Assembly (NCBI GenBank): GCA_037893225.1
Contig: JAZGUH010000087.1
Span: 2,852,001 to 2,916,000 of the forward strand
Direction of reading: 5' to 3'
From: Hippasteria phrygiana
Lineage: Eukaryota > Echinodermata > Asteroidea > Valvatida > Goniasteridae
DNA length: 64,000 bases
Of this stretch, positions 38,886 through 53,932 are shown piece by piece (position 1 is the stretch's first letter; every line of letters starts with the position of its first letter). The notes below the pieces were generated by a model. It saw only the letters and a program-made list of their open reading frames with translations, was not told the DNA's origin and made no database searches. The translations under genes and the position numbers were made by a program.

Positions 38886-41800
38886 GGAAAGAAAATAAAC
38901 ATTGCGAGGTTTGAATTTTCTCCACAAGTTTTAACTCTAGGAAGCCGCCGATGATTGCAACACGTAGCGCCAGATCTAAGCTATCCATACATGTCAAAAT
39001 TACTGTATTTGGTTGATATTTAATGCAATTATGAATGAGTAGAGCAAGTCATACCCCAGGGAATTTGACAGGCATGGAGCAATAAATAGAAGGTAATATG
39101 CACACAGATGTTGGCCGGAAAGAAAATAAACATTGCGAGGTTTGAATTTTCTCCACAAGTTTTAACTCTAAGAAGCCGCCGATAATTGCAACATGTAGCG
39201 CCAGATCTAAGCTATCCATACATGTCTAAATTACTGAATTTGGTTGATATTTCATGCAATTATGAATGAGTAAAGCAAGTCATACCCTAGGGAATTTGAC
39301 AGGCATGGAGCAATAAATAGAAGGTAATATGCACACAGATGTTGGCCGGAAAGAAAATAAACATTGCGAGGTTTGAATTTTCTCCACAAGTGTTAACTCT
39401 AAGAAGCCGCCGATAATTGCAACATGTAGCGCCAGATCTAAGCTATCCATACATGTCAAAATTACTGAATTTGGTTGATATTTCATGCAATTATGAATGA
39501 GTAAAGCAAGTCCATACCCCAGGGAATTTGACATGCATGGAGCAATAAATAGACGGTAACATGTACACAGATGTTGGCCGGAAAGAAAATAAACATTGCG
39601 AGGTTTGAATTTTCTCCACAAGTTTTAACTCTAGGAAGCCGCCGATAATTGCAACAATTAGCGCCAGATCTAAGCTATCCATACATGTCAAAATTACTGA
39701 ATTTGGTTGATATTTCATGCAATTATGAATGAGTAAAGCAAGTCATACCCTAGGGAATTTGACAGGCATGCAGCAATAAATAGAAGGTAATATGCACACA
39801 GATGTTGGCCGGAAAGAAAATAAACATTGCGAGGTTTGAATTTTCTCCACAAGTGTTAACTCTAAGAAGCCGCCGATAATTGCAACATGTAGCGCCAGAT
39901 CTAAGCTATCCATACATGTCAAAATTACTGAATTTGGTTGATATTTCATGCAATTATGAATGAGTAAAGCAAGTCCATACCCCAGGTAATTTGACATGCA
40001 TGGAGCAATAAATAGACGGTAACATGTACACAGATGTTGGCCGGAAAGAAAATAAACATTGCGAGGTTTGAATTTTCTCCACAAGTTTTAACTCTAGGAA
40101 GCCGCCGATAATTGCAACATGTAGCGCCAGATCTAAGCTATCCATACATGTCAAAATTACTGAATTTGGTTGATATTTCATGCAATTATGAATGAGTAAA
40201 GCAAGTCATACCCTAGGGAATTTGACAGGCATGGAGCAATAAATAGACGGTAATATGTACACAGATGTTGGCCGGAAAGAAAATAAACATTGCGAGGTTT
40301 GAATTTTCTCCACAAGTTTTAACTCTAAGAAGCCGCCGATAATTGCAACATGTAGCGCCAGATCTAAGCTATCCATACATGTCAAAATTACTGAATTTGG
40401 TTGATATTTTATGCAATTATGAATGAGTAGAGCAAGTCCATACCCCAGGGAATTTGACAGGCATGGAGCAATAAATAGAAGGTAATATGCACACAGATGT
40501 TGGCCGGAAAGAAAATAAACATTGCGAGGTTTGAATTTTCTCCACAAGTTTTAACTCTAAGAAGCCGCCGATAATTGCAACATGTAGCGCCAGATCTAAG
40601 CTATCCATACATGTCAAAATTACTGCATTTGGTTGATATTTCATGCAATTATGAATGAGTAGAGCAAGTCCATACCCCTGGGAATTTGACAGGCATGGAG
40701 CAATAAATAGAAGGTAATATGCACACAGATGTTGGCCGGAAAGAAAATAAACATTGCGAGGTTTGAATTTTCTCCACAAGTTTTAACTCTAAGAAGCCGC
40801 CGATGATTGCAACATGTAGCGCCAGATCTAAGCTATCCATACATGTCAAAATTACTGTATTTGGTTTATATTTCATGCAATTATGAATGAGTAAAGCAAG
40901 TCATACCCTAGGGAATTTGACAGGCATGGAGCAATAAATAGAAGGTAATATGCACACAGATGTTGGCCGGAAAGAAAATAAACATTGCGAGGTTTGAATT
41001 TTCTCCACAAGTTTTAACTCTAGGAAGCCGCCGATAATTGCAACAATTAGCGCCAGATCTAAGCTATCCATACATGTCAAAATTACTGAATTTGGTTGAT
41101 ATTTCATGCAATTATGAATGAGTAAAGCAAGTCATACCCTAGGGAATTTGACAGGCATGGAGCAATAAATAGACGGTAATATGTACACAGATGTTGGCCG
41201 GAAAGAAAATAAACATTGCGAGGTTTGAATTTTCTCCACAAGTTTTAACTCTAAGAAGCCGCCGGTGATTGCAACATGTAGCGCCAGATCTAAGCTATCC
41301 ATACATGTCAAAATTACTGAATTTGGTTGATATTTTATGCAATTATGAATGAGTAGAGCAAGTCCATACCCCAGGGAATTTGACAGGCATGGAGCAATAA
41401 ATAGAAGGTAATATGCACACAGATGTTGGCCGGAAAGAAAATAAACATTGCGAGGTTTGAATTTTCTCCACAAGTGTTAACTCTAAGAAGCCGCCGATAA
41501 TTGCAACATGTAGCGCCAGATCTAAGCTATCCATACATGTCAAAATTACTGAATTTGGTTGATATTTCATGCAATTATGAATGAGTAAAGCAAGTCCATA
41601 CCCCAGGGAATTTGACATGCATGGAGCAATAAATAGACGGTAACATGTACACAGATGTTGGCCGGAAAGAAAATAAACATTGCGAGGTTTGAATTTTCTC
41701 CACAAGTTTTAACTCTAGGAAGCCGCCGATAATTGCAACATGTAGCGCCAGATCTAAGCTATCCACACATGTCAAAATTACTGAATTTGGTTGATATTTC

Positions 41801-43052
41801 ATGCAATTATGAATGAGTAAAGCAAGTCATACCCTAGGGAATTTGACAGGCATGGAGCAATAAATAGACGGTAATATGTACACAGATGTTGGCCGGAAAG
41901 AAAATAAACATTGCGAGGTTTGAATTTTCTCCACAAGTTTTAACTCTAAGAAGCCGCCGATAATTGCAACATGTAGCGCCAGATCTAAGCTATCCATACA
42001 TGTCAAAATTACTGCATTTGGTTGATATTTCATGCAATTATGAATGAGTAGAGCAAGTCCATACCCCAGGGAATTTGACAGGCATGGAGCAATAAATAGA
42101 AGGTAATATGCACACAGATGTTGGCCGGAAAGAAAATAAACATTGCGAGGTTTGAATTTTCTCCACAAGTTTTAACTCTAAGAAGCCGCCGATGATTGCA
42201 ACATGTAGCGCCAGATCTAAGCTATCCATACATGTCAAAATTACTGTATTTGGTTTATATTTCATGCAATTATGAATGAGTAAAGCAAGTCATACCCTAG
42301 GGAATTTGACAGGCATGGAGCAATAAATAGAAGGTAATATGCACACAGATGTTGGCCGGAAAGAAAATAAACATTGCGAGGTTTGAATTTTCTCCACAAG
42401 TTTTAACTCTAGGAAGCCGCCGATAATTGCAACAATTAGCGCCAGATCTAAGCTATCCATACATGTCAAAATTACTGAATTTGGTTGATATTTCATGCAA
42501 TTATGAATGAGTAAAGCAAGTCATACCCTAGGGAATTTGACAGGCATGGAGCAATAAATAGACGGTAATATGTACACAGATGTTGGCCGGAAAGAAAATA
42601 AACATTGCGAGGTTTGAATTTTCTCCACAAGTTTTAACTCTAAGAAGCCGCCGGTGATTGCAACATGTAGCGCCAGATCTAAGCTATCCATACATGTCAA
42701 AATTACTGAATTTGGTTGATATTTTATGCAATTATGAATGAGTAGAGCAAGTCCATACCCCAGGGAATTTGACAGGCATGGAGCAATAAATAGAAGGTAA
42801 TATGCACACAGATGTTGGCCGGAAAGAAAATAAACATTGCGAGGTTTGAATTTTCTCCACAAGTGTTAACTCTAAGAAGCCGCCGATAATTGCAACATGT
42901 AGCGCCAGATCTAAGCTATCCATACATGTCAAAATTACTGAATTTGGTTGATATTTCATGCAATTATGAATGAGTAAAGCAAGTCCATACCCCAGGGAAT
43001 TTGACATGCATGGAGCAATAAATAGAAGGTAACATGTACACAGATGTTGGCC
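38886..43052 (+). repeat. 18-monomer right-hand unit, copy 1 (4,167 bases)
   Basis: Monomer starts: 38886 A, 39117 B, 39348 C, 39580 I-like, 39811 C, 40043 F, 40274 L, 40506 G, 40738 H, 40969 I, 41200 L2, 41432 C, 41664 F, 41895 G, 42127 H, 42358 I, 42589 L2, 42821 C(206A). The B monomer has GTCTAAATT (T at 39227), a mark of this HOR family. Private changes at 39771 (G to C) and 39987 (G to T) are absent from the second copy at an offset of 7,176. Confidence 0.88.
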
Positions 43053-46000
43053 GGAAAGAAAATAAACATTGCGAGGTTTGAATTTTCTCCACAAGTTTTA
43101 ACTCTAGGAAGCCGCCGATGATTGCAACACGTAGCGCCAGATCTAAGCTATCCATACATGTCAAAATTACTGTATTTGGTTGATATTTAATGCAATTATG
43201 AATGAGTAGAGCAAGTCATACCCCAGGGAATTTGACAGGCATGGAGCAATAAATAGAAGGTAATATGCACACAGATGTTGGCCGGAAAGAAAATAAACAT
43301 TGCGAGGTTTGAATTTTCTCCACAAGTTTTAACTCTAAGAAGCCGCCGATAATTGCAACATGTAGCGCCAGATCTAAGCTATCCATACATGTCTAAATTA
43401 CTGAATTTGGTTGATATTTCATGCAATTATGAATGAGTAAAGCAAGTCATACCCTAGGGAATTTGACAGGCATGGAGCAATAAATAGAAGGTAATATGCA
43501 CACAGATGTTGGCCGGAAAGAAAATAAACATTGCGAGGTTTGAATTTTCTCCACAAGTTTTAACTCTAAGAAGCCGCCGTTAATTGCAACATGTAGCGCC
43601 AGATCTAAGCTATCCATACATGTCAAAATTACTGCATTTGGTTGATATTTCATGCAATTATGAATGAGTAGAGCAAGTCCATACCCCAGGGAATTTGACA
43701 GGCATGGAGCAATAAATAGAAGGTAATATGCACACAGATGTTGGCCGGAAAGAAAATAAACATTGCGAGGTTTGAATTTTCTCCACAAGTTTTAACTCTA
43801 AGAAGCCGCCGATGATTGCAACATGTAGCGCCAGATCTAAGCTATCCATACATGTCAAAATTACTGTATTTGGTTTATATTTCATGCAATTATGAATGAG
43901 TAAAGCAAGTCATACCCTAGGGAATTTGACAGGCATGGAGCAATAAATAGAAGGTAATATGCACACAGATGTTGGCCGGAAAGAAAATAAACATTGCGAG
44001 GTTTGAATTTTCTCCACAAGTTTTAACTCTAGGAAGCCGCCGATAATTGCAACAATTAGCGCCAGATCTAAGCTATCCATACATGTCAAAATTACTGAAT
44101 TTGGTTGATATTTCATGCAATTATGAATGAGTAAAGCAAGTCATACCCTAGGGAATTTGACAGGCATGGAGCAATAAATAGACGGTAATATGTACACAGA
44201 TGTTGGCCGGAAAGAAAATAAACATTGCGAGGTTTGAATTTTCTCCACAAGTTTTAACTCTAAGAAGCCGCCGGTGATTGCAACATGTAGCGCCAGATCT
44301 AAGCTATCCATACATGTCAAAATTACTGAATTTGGTTGATATTTTATGCAATTATGAATGAGTAGAGCAAGTCCATACCCCAGGGAATTTGACAGGCATG
44401 GAGCAATAAATAGAAGGTAATATGCACACAGATGTTGGCCGGAAAGAAAATAAACATTGCGAGGTTTGAATTTTCTCCACAAGTGTTAACTCTAAGAAGC
44501 CGCCGATAATTGCAACATGTAGCGCCAGATCTAAGCTATCCATACATGTCAAAATTACTGAATTTGGTTGATATTTCATGCAATTATGAATGAGTAAAGC
44601 AAGTCCATACCCCAGGGAATTTGACATGCATGGAGCAATAAATAGACGGTAACATGTACACAGATGTTGGCCGGAAAGAAAATAAACATTGCGAGGTTTG
44701 AATTTTCTCCACAAGTTTTAACTCTAGGAAGCCGCCGATAATTGCAACATGTAGCGCCAGATCTAAGCTATCCACACATGTCAAAATTACTGAATTTGGT
44801 TGATATTTCATGCAATTATGAATGAGTAAAGCAAGTCATACCCTAGGGAATTTGACAGGCATGGAGCAATAAATAGACGGTAATATGTACACAGATGTTG
44901 GCCGGAAAGAAAATAAACATTGCGAGGTTTGAATTTTCTCCACAAGTTTTAACTCTAAGAAGCCGCCGATAATTGCAACATGTAGCGCCAGATCTAAGCT
45001 ATCCATACATGTCAAAATTACTGCATTTGGTTGATATTTCATGCAATTATGAATGAGTAGAGCAAGTCCATACCCCAGGGAATTTGACAGGCATGGAGCA
45101 ATAAATAGAAGGTAATATGCACACAGATGTTGGCCGGAAAGAAAATAAACATTGCGAGGTTTGAATTTTCTCCACAAGTTTTAACTCTAAGAAGCCGCCG
45201 ATGATTGCAACATGTAGCGCCAGATCTAAGCTATCCATACATGTCAAAATTACTGTATTTGGTTTATATTTCATGCAATTATGAATGAGTAAAGCAAGTC
45301 ATACCCTAGGGAATTTGACAGGCATGGAGCAATAAATAGAAGGTAATATGCACACAGATGTTGGCCGGAAAGAAAATAAACATTGCGAGGTTTGAATTTT
45401 CTCCACAAGTTTTAACTCTAGGAAGCCGCCGATAATTGCAACAATTAGCGCCAGATCTAAGCTATCCATACATGTCAAAATTACTGAATTTGGTTGATAT
45501 TTCATGCAATTATGAATGAGTAAAGCAAGTCATACCCTAGGGAATTTGACAGGCATGGAGCAATAAATAGACGGTAATATGTACACAGATGTTGGCCGGA
45601 AAGAAAATAAACATTGCGAGGTTTGAATTTTCTCCACAAGTTTTAACTCTAAGAAGCCGCCGGTGATTGCAACATGTAGCGCCAGATCTAAGCTATCCAT
45701 ACATGTCAAAATTACTGAATTTGGTTGATATTTTATGCAATTATGAATGAGTAGAGCAAGTCCATACCCCAGGGAATTTGACAGGCATGGAGCAATAAAT
45801 AGAAGGTAATATGCACACAGATGTTGGCCGGAAAGAAAATAAACATTGCGAGGTTTGAATTTTCTCCACAAGTGTTAACTCTAAGAAGCCGCCGATAATT
45901 GCAACATGTAGCGCCAGATCTAAGCTATCCATACATGTCAAAATTACTGAATTTGGTTGATATTTCATGCAATTATGAATGAGTAAAGCAAGTCCATACC

Positions 46001-46061
46001 CCAGGGAATTTGACATGCATGGAGCAATAAATAGAAGGTAACATGTACACAGATGTTGGCC
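43053..46061 (+). repeat. 13-monomer deletion version of the right-hand unit (3,009 bases)
   Basis: Order: A, B(GTCTAAATT, T at 43394), G, H, I, L2, C, F, G, H, I, L2, C(206A). It equals the 18-monomer unit without the five monomers C, I-like, C, F and L. The G at 43515 has a private CCGTTAATT (43580). Core hexamer C-F-G-H-I-L2 is at 44441-45829. Confidence 0.87.
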
Positions 46062-49000
46062 GGAAAGAAAATAAACATTGCGAGGTTTGAATTTTCTCCA
46101 CAAGTTTTAACTCTAGGAAGCCGCCGATGATTGCAACACGTAGCGCCAGATCTAAGCTATCCATACATGTCAAAATTACTGTATTTGGTTGATATTTAAT
46201 GCAATTATGAATGAGTAGAGCAAGTCATACCCCAGGGAATTTGACAGGCATGGAGCAATAAATAGAAGGTAATATGCACACAGATGTTGGCCGGAAAGAA
46301 AATAAACATTGCGAGGTTTGAATTTTCTCCACAAGTTTTAACTCTAAGAAGCCGCCGATAATTGCAACATGTAGCGCCAGATCTAAGCTATCCATACATG
46401 TCTAAATTACTGAATTTGGTTGATATTTCATGCAATTATGAATGAGTAAAGCAAGTCATACCCTAGGGAATTTGACAGGCATGGAGCAATAAATAGAAGG
46501 TAATATGCACACAGATGTTGGCCGGAAAGAAAATAAACATTGCGAGGTTTGAATTTTCTCCACAAGTGTTAACTCTAAGAAGCCGCCGATAATTGCAACA
46601 TGTAGCGCCAGATCTAAGCTATCCATACATGTCAAAATTACTGAATTTGGTTGATATTTCATGCAATTATGAATGAGTAAAGCAAGTCCATACCCCAGGG
46701 AATTTGACATGCATGGAGCAATAAATAGACGGTAACATGTACACAGATGTTGGCCGGAAAGAAAATAAACATTGCGAGGTTTGAATTTTCTCCACAAGTT
46801 TTAACTCTAGGAAGCCGCCGATAATTGCAACAATTAGCGCCAGATCTAAGCTATCCATACATGTCAAAATTACTGAATTTGGTTGATATTTCATGCAATT
46901 ATGAATGAGTAAAGCAAGTCATACCCTAGGGAATTTGACAGGCATGGAGCAATAAATAGAAGGTAATATGCACACAGATGTTGGCCGGAAAGAAAATAAA
47001 CATTGCGAGGTTTGAATTTTCTCCACAAGTGTTAACTCTAAGAAGCCGCCGATAATTGCAACATGTAGCGCCAGATCTAAGCTATCCATACATGTCAAAA
47101 TTACTGAATTTGGTTGATATTTCATGCAATTATGAATGAGTAAAGCAAGTCCATACCCCAGGGAATTTGACATGCATGGAGCAATAAATAGACGGTAACA
47201 TGTACACAGATGTTGGCCGGAAAGAAAATAAACATTGCGAGGTTTGAATTTTCTCCACAAGTTTTAACTCTAGGAAGCCGCCGATAATTGCAACATGTAG
47301 CGCCAGATCTAAGCTATCCATACATGTCAAAATTACTGAATTTGGTTGATATTTCATGCAATTATGAATGAGTAAAGCAAGTCATACCCTAGGGAATTTG
47401 ACAGGCATGGAGCAATAAATAGACGGTAATATGTACACAGATGTTGGCCGGAAAGAAAATAAACATTGCGAGGTTTGAATTTTCTCCACAAGTTTTAACT
47501 CTAAGAAGCCGCCGATAATTGCAACATGTAGCGCCAGATCTAAGCTATCCATACATGTCAAAATTACTGAATTTGGTTGATATTTTATGCAATTATGAAT
47601 GAGTAGAGCAAGTCCATACCCCAGGGAATTTGACAGGCATGGAGCAATAAATAGAAGGTAATATGCACACAGATGTTGGCCGGAAAGAAAATAAACATTG
47701 CGAGGTTTGAATTTTCTCCACAAGTTTTAACTCTAAGAAGCCGCCGATAATTGCAACATGTAGCGCCAGATCTAAGCTATCCATACATGTCAAAATTACT
47801 GCATTTGGTTGATATTTCATGCAATTATGAATGAGTAGAGCAAGTCCATACCCCTGGGAATTTGACAGGCATGGAGCAATAAATAGAAGGTAATATGCAC
47901 ACAGATGTTGGCCGGAAAGAAAATAAACATTGCGAGGTTTGAATTTTCTCCACAAGTTTTAACTCTAAGAAGCCGCCGATGATTGCAACATGTAGCGCCA
48001 GATCTAAGCTATCCATACATGTCAAAATTACTGTATTTGGTTTATATTTCATGCAATTATGAATGAGTAAAGCAAGTCATACCCTAGGGAATTTGACAGG
48101 CATGGAGCAATAAATAGAAGGTAATATGCACACAGATGTTGGCCGGAAAGAAAATAAACATTGCGAGGTTTGAATTTTCTCCACAAGTTTTAACTCTAGG
48201 AAGCCGCCGATAATTGCAACAATTAGCGCCAGATCTAAGCTATCCATACATGTCAAAATTACTGAATTTGGTTGATATTTCATGCAATTATGAATGAGTA
48301 AAGCAAGTCATACCCTAGGGAATTTGACAGGCATGGAGCAATAAATAGACGGTAATATGTACACAGATGTTGGCCGGAAAGAAAATAAACATTGCGAGGT
48401 TTGAATTTTCTCCACAAGTTTTAACTCTAAGAAGCCGCCGGTGATTGCAACATGTAGCGCCAGATCTAAGCTATCCATACATGTCAAAATTACTGAATTT
48501 GGTTGATATTTTATGCAATTATGAATGAGTAGAGCAAGTCCATACCCCAGGGAATTTGACAGGCATGGAGCAATAAATAGAAGGTAATATGCACACAGAT
48601 GTTGGCCGGAAAGAAAATAAACATTGCGAGGTTTGAATTTTCTCCACAAGTGTTAACTCTAAGAAGCCGCCGATAATTGCAACATGTAGCGCCAGATCTA
48701 AGCTATCCATACATGTCAAAATTACTGAATTTGGTTGATATTTCATGCAATTATGAATGAGTAAAGCAAGTCCATACCCCAGGGAATTTGACATGCATGG
48801 AGCAATAAATAGACGGTAACATGTACACAGATGTTGGCCGGAAAGAAAATAAACATTGCGAGGTTTGAATTTTCTCCACAAGTTTTAACTCTAGGAAGCC
48901 GCCGATAATTGCAACATGTAGCGCCAGATCTAAGCTATCCACACATGTCAAAATTACTGAATTTGGTTGATATTTCATGCAATTATGAATGAGTAAAGCA

Positions 49001-50228
49001 AGTCATACCCTAGGGAATTTGACAGGCATGGAGCAATAAATAGACGGTAATATGTACACAGATGTTGGCCGGAAAGAAAATAAACATTGCGAGGTTTGAA
49101 TTTTCTCCACAAGTTTTAACTCTAAGAAGCCGCCGATAATTGCAACATGTAGCGCCAGATCTAAGCTATCCATACATGTCAAAATTACTGCATTTGGTTG
49201 ATATTTCATGCAATTATGAATGAGTAGAGCAAGTCCATACCCCAGGGAATTTGACAGGCATGGAGCAATAAATAGAAGGTAATATGCACACAGATGTTGG
49301 CCGGAAAGAAAATAAACATTGCGAGGTTTGAATTTTCTCCACAAGTTTTAACTCTAAGAAGCCGCCGATGATTGCAACATGTAGCGCCAGATCTAAGCTA
49401 TCCATACATGTCAAAATTACTGTATTTGGTTTATATTTCATGCAATTATGAATGAGTAAAGCAAGTCATACCCTAGGGAATTTGACAGGCATGGAGCAAT
49501 AAATAGAAGGTAATATGCACACAGATGTTGGCCGGAAAGAAAATAAACATTGCGAGGTTTGAATTTTCTCCACAAGTTTTAACTCTAGGAAGCCGCCGAT
49601 AATTGCAACAATTAGCGCCAGATCTAAGCTATCCATACATGTCAAAATTACTGAATTTGGTTGATATTTCATGCAATTATGAATGAGTAAAGCAAGTCAT
49701 ACCCTAGGGAATTTGACAGGCATGGAGCAATAAATAGACGGTAATATGTACACAGATGTTGGCCGGAAAGAAAATAAACATTGCGAGGTTTGAATTTTCT
49801 CCACAAGTTTTAACTCTAAGAAGCCGCCGGTGATTGCAACATGTAGCGCCAGATCTAAGCTATCCATACATGTCAAAATTACTGAATTTGGTTGATATTT
49901 TATGCAATTATGAATGAGTAGAGCAAGTCCATACCCCAGGGAATTTGACAGGCATGGAGCAATAAATAGACGGTAATATGCACACAGATGTTGGCCGGAA
50001 AGAAAATAAACATTGCGAGGTTTGAATTTTCTCCACAAGTGTTAACTCTAAGAAGCCGCCGATAATTGCAACATGTAGCGCCAGATCTAAGCTATCCATA
50101 CATGTCAAAATTACTGAATTTGGTTGATATTTCATGCAATTATGAATGAGTAAAGCAAGTCCATACCCCAGGGAATTTGACATGCATGGAGCAATAAATA
50201 GAAGGTAACATGTACACAGATGTTGGCC
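46062..50228 (+). repeat. 18-monomer right-hand unit, copy 2 (4,167 bases)
   Basis: Same monomer order and length as 38886-43052 at an offset of 7,176 bases, including the B mark GTCTAAATT (46403) and the G mark CCCCTGGG (47855). By eye the two copies differ at only three places: the two private changes of copy 1 and a 206C in the last L2 of copy 2 (near 49970). That implies roughly 99.9% identity, to be confirmed by alignment. Confidence 0.88.
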
Positions 50229-53200
50229 GGAAAGAAAATAAACATTGCGAGGTTTGAATTTTCTCCACAAGTTTTAACTCTAGGAAGCCGCCGATGATTG
50301 CAACACGTAGCGCCAGATCTAAGCTATCCATACATGTCAAAATTACTGTATTTGGTTGATATTTAATGCAATTATGAATGAGTAGAGCAAGTCATACCCC
50401 AGGGAATTTGACAGGCATGGAGCAATAAATAGAAGGTAATATGCACACAGATGTTGGCCGGAAAGAAAATAAACATTGCGAGGTTTGAATTTTCTCCACA
50501 AGTTTTAACTCTAAGAAGCCGCCGATAATTGCAACATGTAGCGCCAGATCTAAGCTATCCATACATGTCTAAATTACTGAATTTGGTTGATATTTCATGC
50601 AATTATGAATGAGTAAAGCAAGTCATACCCTAGGGAATTTGACAGGCATGGAGCAATAAATAGAAGGTAATATGCACACAGATGTTGGCCGGAAAGAAAA
50701 TAAACATTGCGAGGTTTGAATTTTCTCCACAAGTGTTAACTCTAAGAAGCCGCCGATAATTGCAACATGTAGCGCCAGATCTAAGCTATCCATACATGTC
50801 AAAATTACTGAATTTGGTTGATATTTCATGCAATTATGAATGAGTAAAGCAAGTCCATACCCCAGGGAATTTGACATGCATGGAGCAATAAATAGACGGT
50901 AACATGTACACAGATGTTGGCCGGAAAGAAAATAAACATTGCGAGGTTTGAATTTTCTCCACAAGTTTTAACTCTAGGAAGCCGCCGATAATTGCAACAA
51001 TTAGCGCCAGATCTAAGCTATCCATACATGTCAAAATTACTGAATTTGGTTGATATTTCATGCAATTATGAATGAGTAAAGCAAGTCATACCCTAGGGAA
51101 TTTGACAGGCATGGAGCAATAAATAGACGGTAATATGCACACAGATGTTGGCCGGAAAGAAAATAAACATTGCGAGGTTTGAATTTTCTCCACAAGTGTT
51201 AACTCTAAGAAGCCGCCGATAATTGCAACATGTAGCGCCAGATCTAAGCTATCCATACATGTCAAAATTACTGAATTTGGTTGATATTTCATGCAATTAT
51301 GAATGAGTAAAGCAAGTCCATACCCCAGGGAATTTGACATGCATGGAGCAATAAATAGACGGTAACATGTACACAGATGTTGGCCGGAAAGAAAATAAAC
51401 ATTGCGAGGTTTGAATTTTCTCCACAAGTTTTAACTCTAGGAAGCCGCCGATAATTGCAACATGTAGCGCCAGATCTAAGCTATCCATACATGTCAAAAT
51501 TACTGAATTTGGTTGATATTTCATGCAATTATGAATGAGTAAAGCAAGTCATACCCTAGGGAATTTGACAGGCATGGAGCAATAAATAGACGGTAATATG
51601 TACACAGATGTTGGCCGGAAAGAAAATAAACATTGCGAGGTTTGAATTTTCTCCACAAGTTTTAACTCTAAGAAGCCGCCGATAATTGCAACATGTAGCG
51701 CCAGATCTAAGCTATCCATACATGTCAAAATTACTGAATTTGGTTGATATTTTATGCAATTATGAATGAGTAGAGCAAGTCCATACCCCAGGGAATTTGA
51801 CAGGCATGGAGCAATAAATAGAAGGTAATATGCACACAGATGTTGGCCGGAAAGAAAATAAACATTGCGAGGTTTGAATTTTCTCCACAAGTGTTAACTC
51901 TAAGAAGCCGCCGATAATTGCAACATGTAGCGCCAGATCTAAGCTATCCATACATGTCAAAATTACTGAATTTGGTTGATATTTCATGCAATTATGAATG
52001 AGTAAAGCAAGTCCATACCCCAGGGAATTTGACATGCATGGAGCAATAAATAGAAGGTAACATGTACACAGATGTTGGCCGGAAAGAAAATAAACATTGC
52101 GAGGTTTGAATTTTCTCCACAAGTTTTAACTCTAGGAAGCCGCCGATGATTGCAACACGTAGCGCCAGATCTAAGCTATCCATACATGTCAAAATTACTG
52201 TATTTGGTTGATATTTAATGCAATTATGAATGAGTAGAGCAAGTCATACCCCAGGGAATTTGACAGGCATGGAGCAATAAATAGAAGGTAATATGCACAC
52301 AGATGTTGGCCGGAAAGAAAATAAACATTGCGAGGTTTGAATTTTCTCCACAAGTTTTAACTCTAAGAAGCCGCCGATAATTGCAACATGTAGCGCCAGA
52401 TCTAAGCTATCCATACATGTCTAAATTACTGAATTTGGTTGATATTTCATGCAATTATGAATGAGTAAAGCAAGTCATACCCTAGGGAATTTGACAGGCA
52501 TGGAGCAATAAATAGAAGGTAATATGCACACAGATGTTGGCCGGAAAGAAAATAAACATTGCGAGGTTTGAATTTTCTCCACAAGTGTTAACTCTAAGAA
52601 GCCGCCGATAATTGCAACATGTAGCGCCAGATCTAAGCTATCCATACATGTCAAAATTACTGAATTTGGTTGATATTTCATGCAATTATGAATGAGTAAA
52701 GCAAGTCCATACCCCAGGGAATTTGACATGCATGGAGCAATAAATAGACGGTAACATGTACACAGATGTTGGCCGGAAAGAAAATAAACATTGCGAGGTT
52801 TGAATTTTCTCCACAAGTTTTAACTCTAGGAAGCCGCCGATAATTGCAACAATTAGCGCCAGATCTAAGCTATCCATACATGTCAAAATTACTGAATTTG
52901 GTTGATATTTCATGCAATTATGAATGAGTAAAGCAAGTCATACCCTAGGGAATTTGACAGGCATGGAGCAATAAATAGACGGTAATATGCACACAGGTGT
53001 TGGCCGGAAAGAAAATAAACATTGCGAGGTTTGAATTTTCTCCACAAGTGTTAACTCTAAGAAGCCGCCGATAATTGCAACATGTAGCGCCAGATCTAAG
53101 CTATCCATACATGTCAAAATTACTGAATTTGGTTGATATTTCATGCAATTATGAATGAGTAAAGCAAGTCCATACCCCAGGGAATTTGACATGCATGGAG

Positions 53201-53932
53201 CAATAAATAGACGGTAACATGTACACAGATGTTGGCCGGAAAGAAAATAAACATTGCGAGGTTTGAATTTTCTCCACAAGTTTTAACTCTAAGAAGCCGC
53301 CGATAATTGCAACATGTAGCGCCAGATCTAAGCTATCCATACATGTCAAAATTACTGAATTTGGTTGATATTTCATGCAATTATGAATGAGTAAAGCAAG
53401 TCATACCCTAGGGAATTTGACAGGCATGGAGCAATAAATAGACGGTAATATGTACACAGATGTTGGCCGGAAAGAAAATAAACATTGCGAGGTTTGAATT
53501 TTCTCCACAAGTTTTAACTCTAAGAAGCCGCCGATAATTGCAACATGTAGCGCCAGATCTAAGCTATCCATACATGTCAAAATTACTGAATTTGGTTGAT
53601 ATTTTATGCAATTATGAATGAGTAGAGCAAGTCCATACCCCAGGGAATTTGACAGGCATGGAGCAATAAATAGAAGGTAATATGCACACAGATGTTGGCC
53701 GGAAAGAAAATAAACATTGCGAGGTTTGAATTTTCTCCACAAGTGTTAACTCTAAGAAGCCGCCGATAATTGCAACATGTAGCGCCAGATCTAAGCTATC
53801 CATACATGTCAAAATTACTGAATTTGGTTGATATTTCATGCAATTATGAATGAGTAAAGCAAGTCCATACCCCAGGGAATTTGACATGCATGGAGCAATA
53901 AATAGAAGGTAACATGTACACAGATGTTGGCC
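50229..53932 (+). repeat. Two 8-monomer versions of the right-hand unit (1,852 bases each)
   Basis: Units at 50229-52080 and 52081-53932 read A, B(GTCTAAATT at 50570 and 52422), C, I-like, C, F, L, C(206A). Each is the first seven monomers of the 18-monomer unit joined directly to its last C. The second has a private A-to-G at 52997 (ACACAGGTG), and its sixth monomer has 55A where the first has 55G. After the second unit the array continues with L2 and not with A. Confidence 0.86.
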
